A program made the position numbers and the translations under genes. Positions 9,759 to 18,257 of a stretch of 64,000 nucleotides of DNA are shown one piece after another; the stretch's first letter is position 1; each line of letters opens with the position of its first letter. The notes under the pieces were generated by a model. That model saw nothing but the letters and a program-made list of their open reading frames with translations, was not told where the DNA came from and searched no databases. Source of the stretch: Paraburkholderia polaris (GTDB taxonomy: Bacteria; Pseudomonadota; Gammaproteobacteria; Burkholderiales; Burkholderiaceae). Location: assembly GCF_012927345.1 (NCBI RefSeq), contig NZ_JABBGJ010000014.1:62001-126000 (forward strand), given 5' to 3'.

Positions 9759-10007
9759 CTAACGCGCGATGTCATCCGCTGACTCGTTGTGCGCCGCTCG
9801 AGCAAGAGCGGCACGTACATCAGACAGGGCTGCTTCGAACAGACCGAAAATCGAAACCTGTCCGACCAGGTCAAGTCCGGAGAACTGCTCGGCTACTTCT
9901 TCAAGGCTCAAAAGTCCCGCCAGAGCCTGCAGCTGGTCAACGCGGATAACAGCGGCGTCGAATGCGGCGTCATTTTGCTGCCGGTCTGGGTGCAGAAATT
10001 TAGCCAT
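9759..10007 (-). CDS. Small conserved-looking hypothetical protein of the island
   Basis: An 82-aa soluble protein, MAKFLHPDRQQNDAAFDAA.., mostly alpha-helical, with the sequence LLSLEEVAEQFSGLDLVGQVSIFGL in the middle. I do not recognise the family. Coding is supported by a plausible ribosome site (TGAGGTG) before the ATG, amino-acid composition unlike the shadows on the other frames, and a strong terminator just downstream. It sits between the integrase remnant and the cdiA-like gene, so it may be a phage or island accessory protein. Confidence 0.55.
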   Translation of the reverse strand: MAKFLHPDRQQNDAAFDAAVIRVDQLQALAGLLSLEEVAEQFSGLDLVGQVSIFGLFEAALSDVRAALARAAHNESADDIAR

Positions 10008-10133
10008 GACGCACCTCAGTTGCGCTGTTACAAGGCTCGATTAAGGCGCGTACTGGGGCGCGGCGCGTATTGATGGACTCGCGACAGGCGAATTGCGTCA
10101 GCCTGGAATGGGCGGGGATTGCATGCATGGTGC
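10008..10133 (-). CDS. Possible tiny hypothetical protein, coupled to the 82-aa gene
   Basis: In the minus-strand frame that starts at the ATG near 10128 (MHAIPAHSRLTQFACRESIN..), a peptide of about 42 residues runs to a stop overlapping or adjacent to the ATG of the 82-aa gene (…NSATEVRHG). Tight spacing suggests translational coupling. It overlaps the aberrant C-terminal extension of the recombinase frame. It is too short to assign and could be spurious. Confidence 0.25.
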
Positions 10134-10960
10134 GGCTTCCTTTTGCGGGTTGCATGACCCGGCTCCGACGCCAATCGGGTGGCCGGGCACAAGGCAGGGT
10201 TGGCGTACCGGCGCAAAAGGAAACCGGCGAGCGCGAGCGCTCCCCCACCAAGGATCGGCTGCACCGGGCCGCTACAGGTCTGCGCCTTCCATGCCTTCAG
10301 CACCTGGATGACTTCGTCGCACATTGGCACATAGCGCGTGCGGTCGCCCTTGCTGGTTGCCTTGCGAACGCGGATACGCTCGTTGTCAAAATCGACGTCG
10401 GGCCATTGAAGTTGCATCTGTTCGCCGCGACGCAGGCCGGTGCCAAGCGCGACCAGCACCGCTGGCTTGACATGATCGACGTAGGCAGCATCGGGACCAT
10501 AGACGACGTCACAGCGCGCATCTGAGTCGATCTGCGCATGACTCGTGCGCAGCCGCGCCTCACGTACATCGAGCGCCGCGCGCAACCGGATTTCCATGTC
10601 CGGGCGCAGCCACTGGTCGCGACCTTCGCCTTCGTCGAACAGCGCCTTGTTATCGTTCATCACCTGGGCGACCGGATTTGCGGTGATGAAGTCGAGCCTG
10701 ATCGCGTGGGAGAATAGTCCGCGCAGCGCGGTCAGCTTGCGCCGGACCGACGCCGGGCACATGATGCGGTCCTCGCCGACCTCCTTTTCCAGTTCCGCAT
10801 AGGCCCACTCCAGCACCTGCTGCACACTGATGCGGTTCATCGTGCCAGGAAAAGCCTTACCCAGCTTGCGCAGTTCGGTAATGGTCCTCGGCGCGGTCTT
10901 GATGGTTGCGCGCAGGCGCTTGCCGTAGTGGCCATCAATGAATCCGTCGATCGTCGGCAC
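10028..10960 (-). pseudogene. Tyrosine recombinase/phage integrase remnant, truncated at both ends
   Basis: Site-specific recombinase fragment of 310 codons. The SAM-like core-binding region (MNRISVQQVLEWAYAELEKE, VRRKLTALRGLFSHAIRLDF) and the start of the catalytic domain with the first catalytic arginine (ALGTGLRRGEQMQLQWPDVD) are present. After about residue 240 (GPVQPILGG) the sequence turns into low-complexity basic residues, and the HxxR and tyrosine motifs are absent. At the 5' side integrase-like codons (EIVRKRERAHRTEHAAKVV) continue upstream of the start, but hit a TGA exactly where the dispersed repeat begins at about 11019. The gene is therefore broken at both ends and cannot be active. 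Confidence 0.85.
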
Positions 10961-11018
10961 GACCTTCGCGGCGTGTTCGGTGCGGTGCGCGCGTTCGCGT
11001 TTACGTACGATCTCGCTT

Positions 11019-11098
11019 CAAGGAAAGGCACCAAAACCAGATCAAGGAAAGGCCACCGCCTTAGGCATACAGACGAACAAGCGCCGCCAAAGGCAAAA
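11019..11098 (-). repeat. Dispersed ~80-bp repeat, copy B
   Basis: Inverted partner of 4211-4289; on the minus strand it reads GGCGGCGCTTGTTCGTCTGT.. and ends with CCTTTCCTTG. It abuts the integrase coding homology, so the repeat may mark the breakpoint that removed the integrase 5' end. The other side lies next to the stop of the aminotransferase gene. Confidence 0.75.
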
Positions 11099-11101
11099 CC
11101 C

Positions 11102-12331
11102 TCACTTCCCTTCCGACAACCCACGCTCTAGCGCCGCCACGCCAGCCGGCAACTCAACCTTAACCCCAAGATCCACCATCGTTCGCCCGAGCGCGTGCAA
11201 GGTTCTGAACAGGTTGTGCTCCCGGCACTGCTCGCCCATCTGCCCAATCCGAACGATCGGCAAACCAAACGAACCCGAGATTTCCACCTGGTGATGCCGC
11301 GAGATGTGGCCACAGATATCAGCAGGACTTAACCGCTCCGGCACGACGATGCCGACCACCGAGTTCAGGCGGCAAGGCGCCGGGGCATAGAGTTGCAAGC
11401 CCAGCGCGGTGATCCCCGCCTGAAGCGCCACCGAGCACTTCAAGTGCCGCGCAAAGCGCTTTTCGAGCGTCTCCGCACACACAAGCCGCAACGCCTCATG
11501 CAACGCGAGCACGCCCGACACCGGCGCCGTGTAGTGATAGCCCGCGTTGTGCCAGAAATTTTCCGCCAGCGATGCATCAAGACACCAATGCGCATTCGGC
11601 GCCGTGCGGCCCTTCACCCGCGCCCATGCCTCATCCGAAAACGCGATCAGCGAGACACCCGGGATTGAAGACAAGCCCTTCTGCCCACCCGTAATCACCG
11701 CGTCGATACCCCACGCGTCCATCTCCAGCGGCATCGTGCTCAGCGTACACACAGCATCGACAATAACCAGCGCACCGGCTGCTTTCGCGAGCGCCGCAAT
11801 GTCCTTCAAATGATGGTTCCACACGGTATTGGACGTCTCGCCCTGCACCACCGTGACGATCTCCGGCCGCTCGCGACGAATCGCCTCGGCGACCTTTTCG
11901 AGGCTCGCCACCGTGCCGTCCTCGACGTCGAGCATCGCGACGTGCGCGCCGACGCGCCGTCCCATCTCCGCCATCCGCTCGCTGAAAAAACCGTTCCTGA
12001 TGCTCAGCACCCGCGTGCCTTCCCACGCGAGGTTGGAGATCGCCATTTCCATCGCGGCCGAACCCGGACCGGCCACGCCCAGCACCCACTTCGAATTCGT
12101 CTGGAATACGTAGCGCGCCATGGTCTTCACCTGGCCGATCACCTTCACCATCGTGCCGCCCAGGTGATTGATCACGATCGTGTTGGCCTTGGCAACCGCC
12201 GCGGGAATCGGCACGGGGCCGGCGCCCATCATCAGCAACGGCTCTTCGGGAAGAATGGCGTCGAGCGATTCGACAACCGGACAGGGCACAGCGTAGGAAA
12301 CGGGTACGGCAGATGTGGATGAAGTCGGCAT
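11102..12331 (-). CDS. Class V aminotransferase (alanine-glyoxylate / serine-pyruvate type)
   Basis: PLP-dependent fold-type I aminotransferase, 409 aa from the ATG at 12331 (MPTSSTSAVPVSY). I prefer this start because the longer frame runs through the 19-bp hairpin at 12361-12406. Family signatures are MMGAGPVPIP near the N-terminus, VVQGETSNTVWN, IVDAVCTLSTMPLEMD, and the PLP lysine in GGQKGLSSIPGVSL. The C-terminal small domain includes ISGSFGLPIVRIGQMG. The natural donor and acceptor cannot be told from the sequence; glyoxylate, pyruvate or pyridoxamine-pyruvate activity are possible. It follows asdA but is separated by a strong hairpin. Confidence 0.85.
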   Translation of the reverse strand: MPTSSTSAVPVSYAVPCPVVESLDAILPEEPLLMMGAGPVPIPAAVAKANTIVINHLGGTMVKVIGQVKTMARYVFQTNSKWVLGVAGPGSAAMEMAISNLAWEGTRVLSIRNGFFSERMAEMGRRVGAHVAMLDVEDGTVASLEKVAEAIRRERPEIVTVVQGETSNTVWNHHLKDIAALAKAAGALVIVDAVCTLSTMPLEMDAWGIDAVITGGQKGLSSIPGVSLIAFSDEAWARVKGRTAPNAHWCLDASLAENFWHNAGYHYTAPVSGVLALHEALRLVCAETLEKRFARHLKCSVALQAGITALGLQLYAPAPCRLNSVVGIVVPERLSPADICGHISRHHQVEISGSFGLPIVRIGQMGEQCREHNLFRTLHALGRTMVDLGVKVELPAGVAALERGLSEGK

Positions 12332-12360
12332 GATCGGTACGTGAATGTCAGGGCGCAAAG

Positions 12361-12406
12361 GGACAAGCGGCCCCGCCAGCAATGACACTGGCGGGGCCGC
12401 TTGTCC
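12361..12406 (-). terminator. Perfect 19-bp inverted repeat, probable terminator of the asdA operon
   Basis: GGACAAGCGGCCCCGCCAG (12361-12379) is the exact reverse complement of 12388-12406, with an 8-base loop. It lies 38 bases downstream of the asdA stop and 30 bases upstream of the aminotransferase start. There is no long T tract, so it may be a terminator, an attenuator or an RNA-stability hairpin. Confidence 0.7.
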
Positions 12407-12444
12407 GATCATTCACCGATCCGCGCAATTGCGCAAGGAGTTTG

Positions 12445-14109
12445 TCACTTCACCTTGGTCTTATCGAGCTTCTTGCCGGTTGCCGCGTTATACCGCTCGA
12501 CATATTCCTCGATCAGCTTGCGCATCGCGCGGCCGATCTGCCGATAGTCCGACTCGTTCAGATTCGCCAGCGACACCCGTCCCGACGGATGCTGCGTACC
12601 GAAGCCGCGTCCCGGCAACAGCACCACGCGCGCCTCACGCGCGAGGCGGAACAACAGTTCGGACGGCTCGGTGTTCTTCAGCAGCCAGTCGACGAACTCG
12701 CGCCCAAACATGCGCTCGCCGAGAAACTCGATGTCGAGAATCGTGTAGTAATCGACCTGGTTCGGATCGTCGTCCTCAAACGAAATGCCGACCTCTTCAT
12801 ACAGTGCCTGCTTGCGCTTGCGGATCAGGCGCTTCAACGCGTTCTTGTACGCATCGGGCGTGTCCATCAGCGCGAACAACGAGAACAGCACCATCTGCAC
12901 CTGCTGCGGCGTCGACAAACCCGCCGTGTGATTCAGCGCGACGGTGCGGCTGTCGGCGACCAGGCGATCGATGAACTTCAGCTTGTCCGGTTCGGTCGTG
13001 ATCGACTCGTAGCGCTCGTGCAACTGCTTCTTCGCGTCCTTCGGCAATTCGGCAATCAGCCTGTCGAGCACGTTGTCGCGATGCGTCGCGATGGTGCCCA
13101 GACGCCAGCCAGTCGCGCCGAAATACTTCGAGTACGAGTACACGAGGATGGTGTTCTTCGGCGCGAGCGCGAACAGCGAGACGAAGTCATCGGCAAAGGT
13201 GCCGTACACGTCGTCGGTCAACAGAATCAGATCGGGACGTTCCTTGACGATGTCGGCGATGTATTGAAGGCTCTCGTCGTTGATCTTCACCGAAGGCGGG
13301 TTGCTCGGGTTCACGAGGAAGAACGCTTTCACCTTCGGATCGCGCAGCTTGTCGAGTTCTTTCTTCGAATACTGCCAGCCGCTTTCGACCGTGGCTTCGA
13401 GATTGACGACGTTCAGCTGATAGTCGTTGAGGCGCGGGATTTCGATGTACGGCGTGAAGATCGGCAAGCCGAGCGCAATCGTGTCACCCGGCTTGATCAG
13501 GTGATTCTCGCGCATCGTGTTGAAGATGTACGTCATCGCCGCCGTGCCGCCCTCCACGGCGAACACGTCGAACTCGCCGACAAACGGATGGTTGCCGATC
13601 ATTTCCTTGCGCAGATACTGCCCGACAATCAGTTCGGACAACTTGAGCATCCGGTCCGGCACCGGATAGTTCGATGCGAGAATCCCCTCGCACATTTCAT
13701 AGAGGAAGTCGCCCGCGGAGAGTCCGAGCTGGTCGCGCACATACGAGATCGCGCCGCGCAGAAAGTCGATACCGGGTACGCCCTTGTTTTCGCGCAGGAA
13801 CAGATCGAAGCGCTCCGTGAGCCCTTCGCGGCGCGGGAAGCCGCCTACGCCTTCCGGCATGTAGGCGAACGAACGCTCCGATTCGCGCATTGCAAAGAGA
13901 CCGAGTTGCCAGAAGCCGTGGCGCGGAATCGTCGCGAGGAAGTTCGGATTGCCGCGCCCGGCGTTGAGCATCGAAGCATTAGCGGCACGCTCTACCGCGC
14001 CGCCACCGGCGGCCTTGATCAGTTCGTCCTTGAGTTCGAACGGGCTGAGCGCCGCAAAGCCGGCTTGAGCCATGTCGCCTTGTTTCTTGCCGCTTTTCTC
14101 TTTTGCCAT
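12445..14109 (-). CDS. asdA: Aspartate 4-decarboxylase (bifunctional with aspartate aminotransferase activity)
   Basis: PLP enzyme converting L-aspartate to L-alanine and CO2, 554 aa; family members are about 530-550 aa. The start at 14109 (MAKEKSGKKQGDM) is chosen because GGAGA lies about 9 bases upstream; a longer start at 14130 lacks this. Landmarks are LNAGRGNPNFLATIPRHGF, EGGTAAMTYIFNTM, the PLP-lysine region YSYSKYFGATGWRLG and a C-terminal LPGRGFGTQHPSGRVSLANL. It is directly downstream of two AspT-like antiporter genes. In the known AspT-AsdA cycle, aspartate uptake coupled to alanine efflux plus proton-consuming decarboxylation generates proton motive force. Confidence 0.92.
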   Translation of the reverse strand: MAKEKSGKKQGDMAQAGFAALSPFELKDELIKAAGGGAVERAANASMLNAGRGNPNFLATIPRHGFWQLGLFAMRESERSFAYMPEGVGGFPRREGLTERFDLFLRENKGVPGIDFLRGAISYVRDQLGLSAGDFLYEMCEGILASNYPVPDRMLKLSELIVGQYLRKEMIGNHPFVGEFDVFAVEGGTAAMTYIFNTMRENHLIKPGDTIALGLPIFTPYIEIPRLNDYQLNVVNLEATVESGWQYSKKELDKLRDPKVKAFFLVNPSNPPSVKINDESLQYIADIVKERPDLILLTDDVYGTFADDFVSLFALAPKNTILVYSYSKYFGATGWRLGTIATHRDNVLDRLIAELPKDAKKQLHERYESITTEPDKLKFIDRLVADSRTVALNHTAGLSTPQQVQMVLFSLFALMDTPDAYKNALKRLIRKRKQALYEEVGISFEDDDPNQVDYYTILDIEFLGERMFGREFVDWLLKNTEPSELLFRLAREARVVLLPGRGFGTQHPSGRVSLANLNESDYRQIGRAMRKLIEEYVERYNAATGKKLDKTKVK

Positions 14110-14212
14110 GATGCGTTCTCCAATGTGCAAGTGAATGACGCCGGCGTCGCGAGTGACACGTTCTGTTGCCGCCGGCGTCAGAGAAATCGATAAATACGTG
14201 AGCTAAACCAGG

Positions 14213-15895
14213 CTAAACCAGTCCGACCACGAGCGGTCCGAGCAGCGTCAATGCGACGTTCGCAATCGCATACGTGATTGCGAACGGCACGGTCGGCACG
14301 GCGCTTTCCGCCTTGTCGAGCACACCGCCGAATGCCGGGTTGGCACTGCGCGAGCCGGATAGCGCGCCGGCCAGAATCGCCGCGTTTTTGTAGCCGAGCA
14401 CGTAGCGGCCAAACAGCATGGTCAGCAACAACGGGAACAACGTCACGAACACGCCGAGCAGGAAGATCGTCATGCCGCTCTGCTTGACCGTCACAACCGC
14501 CTGCAAGCCGGAATTCAGGCCGACCACCGCGACGAACGCCGCGAGACCGAAGTCCTTCAGCAACTGCGAAGCCGCCGCCGGCATCGCGCCGTACATCGGA
14601 TGCTTGCCGCGCATCCAGCCGAACAGCAAACCGGCCAGCAGACAGCCGCCACCCGAACCGAGCGTGAGCGGAATACCGCCCACGTTGAGGACGATCAGGC
14701 CGATCAGCAGACCGAGTACAAGGCCGACGCCCATGTAGATGAAGTCGGTTTTGTTGCTGTACGGGAGTTCGTAGCCGGCTGCATCGACGGCGCGCTTGGT
14801 GTCTTTAGGCGAACCGTAGAAGGTGATGACGTCGCCGTGCTCGAGCTTGGTCTCGGGCAGGACCGGCAGCGGCTGGCCGGCACGCGAGACGCTCTGGAGA
14901 TAGACGCCGTGGCGCATGTCGCGATCCACGACTTCGCGTGCAGCGGCGATCGTCGTGTGGTTCATGCCCTTGCGGGTGAACACGCCTTCGCGCGTCTGCA
15001 TCACGACGCCAATGTCGTCGACGTTGGCGATCTCGTTGCCGTTCGCGCCGAATGCGACCACTGCCTCACGGCGCCCCACCACCAGCACTTCGTCGTTAAG
15101 TTGCAACGCCAGATCGGGCGTCGGATCGAGGTTCTTACCATCACGCTTGATCCGCTCGATCGTCAACATGTCCTGATGCTGTGTCTCGACTGCCTTGACC
15201 GTTTTGCCGGCGCTGACATCGATCTTGTACGCACGCCCCACCAGTTCGGGCAACGCACGAATTTGCCCCACGCCGAGTGAAGACGCACCTGAAGACAGTT
15301 CACGCTCCGCTTCGATCGACGCCTCTCGCAACCCTTGCCCCATGAACTTCGGCAGGATGTTCACGCAGACGATAATCGCGCCGAGCGAGCCGAACACGTA
15401 GGTCACCGCGTAGGCAATCGCCACGTCCGATTGCAGCGACTTGACCTGATCGGCGGGCAGACCGAGACGCGCGATTGCGTCGCCGGCCGTGCCGATAATC
15501 GCCGACTGCGTCAGCGCACCACCCGCGAGCCCTGCAGCAAGACCCTTGTTCAGATGGAACAGCTTCGCGCAAACCACCACGGTGATCAGCGCGGAGACGG
15601 CAAGAAACACCGCCATCGCGATCTCACGCAGCGTCTTGCGGTTCAGCGAGTTGAAGAAGCCCGGCCCGGAGTCGTAGCCGACCGCGTAAATGAATACGGC
15701 GAACATCACCGATTTCACGCCGTTGTCGATCGTCACGCCCGCCTGACTGATCACGACCGCGGCCAGCAATGAACCGCCTACGCCGCCTAACTGGAATTTG
15801 CCGAAGTTGATCTGCCCGATGAAGTAACCGACTGCAAGCGACAGAAACAGCGCGATCTCGGGTGATTTCTGAAAAATATGGTGTAGCCAGTCCAT
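14213..15895 (-). CDS. aspT: AspT-type aspartate:alanine antiporter (copy 1)
   Basis: Inner-membrane antiporter of the AAEx family, 560 aa from the ATG at 15895 (MDWLHHIFQKSPEIALFLSL), preceded by GAGGG. It has five N-terminal helices, a central cytoplasmic region with two TrkA-C-like segments (ELVGRAYKIDVSAG.., HGDVITFYGSP), then five C-terminal helices. Motifs typical of the family are GYDSGPGFF, GALTQSAIIGTAGDA and GALSGSRSANPAFGG. It is 103 bases upstream of asdA, consistent with an aspartate/alanine cycle. It is paralogous to the gene at 16026. Confidence 0.88.
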   Translation of the reverse strand: MDWLHHIFQKSPEIALFLSLAVGYFIGQINFGKFQLGGVGGSLLAAVVISQAGVTIDNGVKSVMFAVFIYAVGYDSGPGFFNSLNRKTLREIAMAVFLAVSALITVVVCAKLFHLNKGLAAGLAGGALTQSAIIGTAGDAIARLGLPADQVKSLQSDVAIAYAVTYVFGSLGAIIVCVNILPKFMGQGLREASIEAERELSSGASSLGVGQIRALPELVGRAYKIDVSAGKTVKAVETQHQDMLTIERIKRDGKNLDPTPDLALQLNDEVLVVGRREAVVAFGANGNEIANVDDIGVVMQTREGVFTRKGMNHTTIAAAREVVDRDMRHGVYLQSVSRAGQPLPVLPETKLEHGDVITFYGSPKDTKRAVDAAGYELPYSNKTDFIYMGVGLVLGLLIGLIVLNVGGIPLTLGSGGGCLLAGLLFGWMRGKHPMYGAMPAAASQLLKDFGLAAFVAVVGLNSGLQAVVTVKQSGMTIFLLGVFVTLFPLLLTMLFGRYVLGYKNAAILAGALSGSRSANPAFGGVLDKAESAVPTVPFAITYAIANVALTLLGPLVVGLV

Positions 15896-15926
15896 CGTGC
15901 CCTCGCTGGATAGTTTGCGATACTGA

Positions 15927-15954
15927 GTGCTGCGTGCTGCGTGCTGCGTGCTGC
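15927..15954. repeat. Tandem 7-bp repeat (GTGCTGC x4)
   Basis: Four perfect GTGCTGC units lie in the gap between the two aspT genes, about 32 bases upstream of the aspT copy 1 start. This simple-sequence tract could vary by slippage and change spacing in the leader of the downstream gene. Confidence 0.8.
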
Positions 15955-16025
15955 ATGTGCATACGGACCTCACGGCATCCGCATGCGGTCGACTGCGCGC
16001 CACGCCGCGCGAAGCCCCTAGCCGT

Positions 16026-17711
16026 CTAGCCGAATTTCCCGGCGAGGCCGACCACGACCGGCCCCATCAACGGCAACAGAATGTTCGAGAGTGCATAGGT
16101 GATCGTGTAGCCGATCACAGGCGTCGAATTGCCGGTCACGCCAACCAGCGCGCTGATCGCCGGCGTGCTGCATTGCTGTCCGGCAATGGCGCCGAGCAGC
16201 ATGGGTGCTTCGAGCTTGAGAAATACGCGGCCGATCCAGAGCGACAGCAAACCGGGCACGAGCACCATCAGGATGCCGGCGACCGGCAGCGCCAGACCGT
16301 ATTCGCGCACCAGCTTGATGGCATCGGGTCCCGCCGACAGACCGACGGCGGCAATGAAGGTGGCAAGACCGAAGTCCTTGAGAATCTGCGCGGCAGCCGA
16401 AGGCAACGAACCGACTAACGGATGGCGCGAACGGATCCAGCCGAAGAACAGCCCCGACAGCAGGCAGCCGCCGCCCGTGCCGAGCGCGATCGATACACCG
16501 CCGATGCGTCCGCCGATATGGCCGATCGCCATGCCGACCAGCACACCCAGGCCGAGATAAACGAAGTCGGTTTTCTGTGTCGCAGGGAGCACGTAGCCCA
16601 GACGCCGCGCACCACGCTCGACGTCGGCCTTCGCGCCCACCAGCGTCAGCACGTCGCCGCGATTGAGCTCGGTGCCGGGCAGTGCGGGCACCGTGGTTTC
16701 GAGCCGCGTGACAGCCGCGATATAGACGCCGCGCCCTTCTTCCGGCTTTGCCCGTTCGCGCACCTGCGCGACCGTCAGACCGTGCGCCTCGCTGCGCGTG
16801 AGCACGACATCGAGCTTCTCCGCAATGAGTTGGCCGAAGCCGGCATCCGCCACTTCTTCGCCGAGGCTGGCAGCCGCGGCCACGATCGCTTCGCGCCGCC
16901 CGGCCACGAGGATCAGGTCGCCGGCGGCCAACGACAGTTGCGGCTCGACCGGCACGTTGGCTCCGTTGCGCCGGACCCCCTCGATGGTCAGGTTGAAGCC
17001 ATGCGTCTGTTCGAATACATGGATCGTCCCACCGGCCGCCGTCGCGCCGACCCGGAACGCGCGGCCCACAAGCGCCGGCGCCGCGGCCCGCTGCCCCTCG
17101 CCGAAGGCACCGTCGCCGCCGAGCTTGCGCCACACGCGCTCGGCTTCTTCGCGCAAGTTGACGCGCAACAGCAGCGGCGCGAACTGGCTGGTAAACAGGA
17201 CGATGGTAATCAGGCCAAACAGGTAGCTCACGCTGTACGCGGTCACGATGTTGGCCTGCAGACGCAGCGTCTCTGCGTCGCTGAAGCCAAGTTTGGCAAT
17301 CGCCTCTGAAGCCGTGCCGATCACGGCCGACTCCGTCGCGGCGCCGGCCAGCAAGCCGGCCGCCGTGCCGGCGTCGAGCCGCATCACGAGGACCGCGATC
17401 ATGATCAGCACCAGCACCGACACGATCTCGACCACCGACAGCAAGCCATAGCGCCAGCCCCGGCCAATGTTGGCAAAGAACTGCGGCCCGCCGGTGAAGC
17501 CCAGCGCGAAGATGAACAGCGCAAACGCGATGTTCTTCAGGTCGGGGGCAAGCCGCGCGCCGGTCTGACCCAATAACAAGGCCACGATTAACGTGCCACA
17601 AACGCCCCCGAGTTGAATTGGCCCCACACGAAACGAACCAATGAAATATCCGATTGCAAGGCTTGCGAACAGCGCGATCTCCGGTTGAGACCTCAGCAAT
17701 TCACCGATCAT
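16026..17711 (-). CDS. AspT-type antiporter (copy 2)
   Basis: Second AAEx-family transporter, 561 aa, start ATG 17711 (MIGELLRSQPEIALFASLAI). It shares the architecture of the neighbouring copy: N-terminal helices, two RCK_C-like soluble segments (ALVGRAFRVGATAAG.., RGDVLTLVGAKADVE) and C-terminal helices with GAIAGQQCSTPAISALVG. Sequence similarity to copy 1 is obvious (GYFIGSFRVGPIQLGGVCG against GYFIGQINFGKFQLGGVGG) but far from identical, so the duplication is old. It is the promoter-proximal gene of the run aspT2-aspT1-asdA. Its own substrate may differ, or the two may form a heteromer. Confidence 0.87.
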   Translation of the reverse strand: MIGELLRSQPEIALFASLAIGYFIGSFRVGPIQLGGVCGTLIVALLLGQTGARLAPDLKNIAFALFIFALGFTGGPQFFANIGRGWRYGLLSVVEIVSVLVLIMIAVLVMRLDAGTAAGLLAGAATESAVIGTASEAIAKLGFSDAETLRLQANIVTAYSVSYLFGLITIVLFTSQFAPLLLRVNLREEAERVWRKLGGDGAFGEGQRAAAPALVGRAFRVGATAAGGTIHVFEQTHGFNLTIEGVRRNGANVPVEPQLSLAAGDLILVAGRREAIVAAAASLGEEVADAGFGQLIAEKLDVVLTRSEAHGLTVAQVRERAKPEEGRGVYIAAVTRLETTVPALPGTELNRGDVLTLVGAKADVERGARRLGYVLPATQKTDFVYLGLGVLVGMAIGHIGGRIGGVSIALGTGGGCLLSGLFFGWIRSRHPLVGSLPSAAAQILKDFGLATFIAAVGLSAGPDAIKLVREYGLALPVAGILMVLVPGLLSLWIGRVFLKLEAPMLLGAIAGQQCSTPAISALVGVTGNSTPVIGYTITYALSNILLPLMGPVVVGLAGKFG

Positions 17712-18257
17712 GTTGGCTCGCCGATTTACGGTTTATTAGCAGAAAGCTGAAAAAATCTCTCTGGAATTTGAAGCGAATTCGATCCGGGCCGCCATGACTC
17801 AGAAATGAAGCATCCGGCATAAGCGGATTCCGGTGAATGGAAACTTTATGGCAATGGCATGACGCGACTTGGCGTCAGAAAAGACATGCTGCAATGCAGC
17901 GACGAAAAACGAAATACTTTTCAGCAAGCTCGACAGTCACACATTCCTCGCGAAGTTGTCTAACGCAGTGAAAAATGCCATACCCTACTAATGGCCAATT
18001 TTCAACACGATATGTTCATGCATTTTTGAGACTTCTTTTTTAAAAAATATTGTAGTTCGGCATCGCCGTCAATATGATTTTGAATTGCGGACGTTTTCAC
18101 TACGCAAAAGATGATCTTTAGTAAAGGTCGAAATGGTTTTTGGATCGCGCATCGCAAGCGGCGGAAATTACCACAAAGCGCCGATATACTGACCTGCCCG
18201 CATGCTGCGCCGTGACTCGATATTCGCCACGGCGGCACGCTTTCTCTGGAGCCATTC
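17712..18257. promoter_or_regulatory. Long divergent intergenic region aspT2 / ldhA
   Basis: 546 bases without a credible gene. The half nearer ldhA (about 17980-18130) is strikingly AT-rich for this genome, with TTTTTTAAAAAATA around 18041-18054. It presumably holds the promoters of the antiporter operon and of the dehydrogenase. No RNA gene, terminator or known riboswitch fold was recognised. Confidence 0.4.

Noticed and set aside
11019..11098. Repeat copies as attL/attR of the island
   Set aside because: They are inverted, whereas attachment sites made by integration are direct repeats.
12382..14193. 603-codon plus-strand open frame
   Set aside because: Antisense to asdA, whose family motifs are clear; the antisense residues are Arg/His/Ala-rich with no domain.
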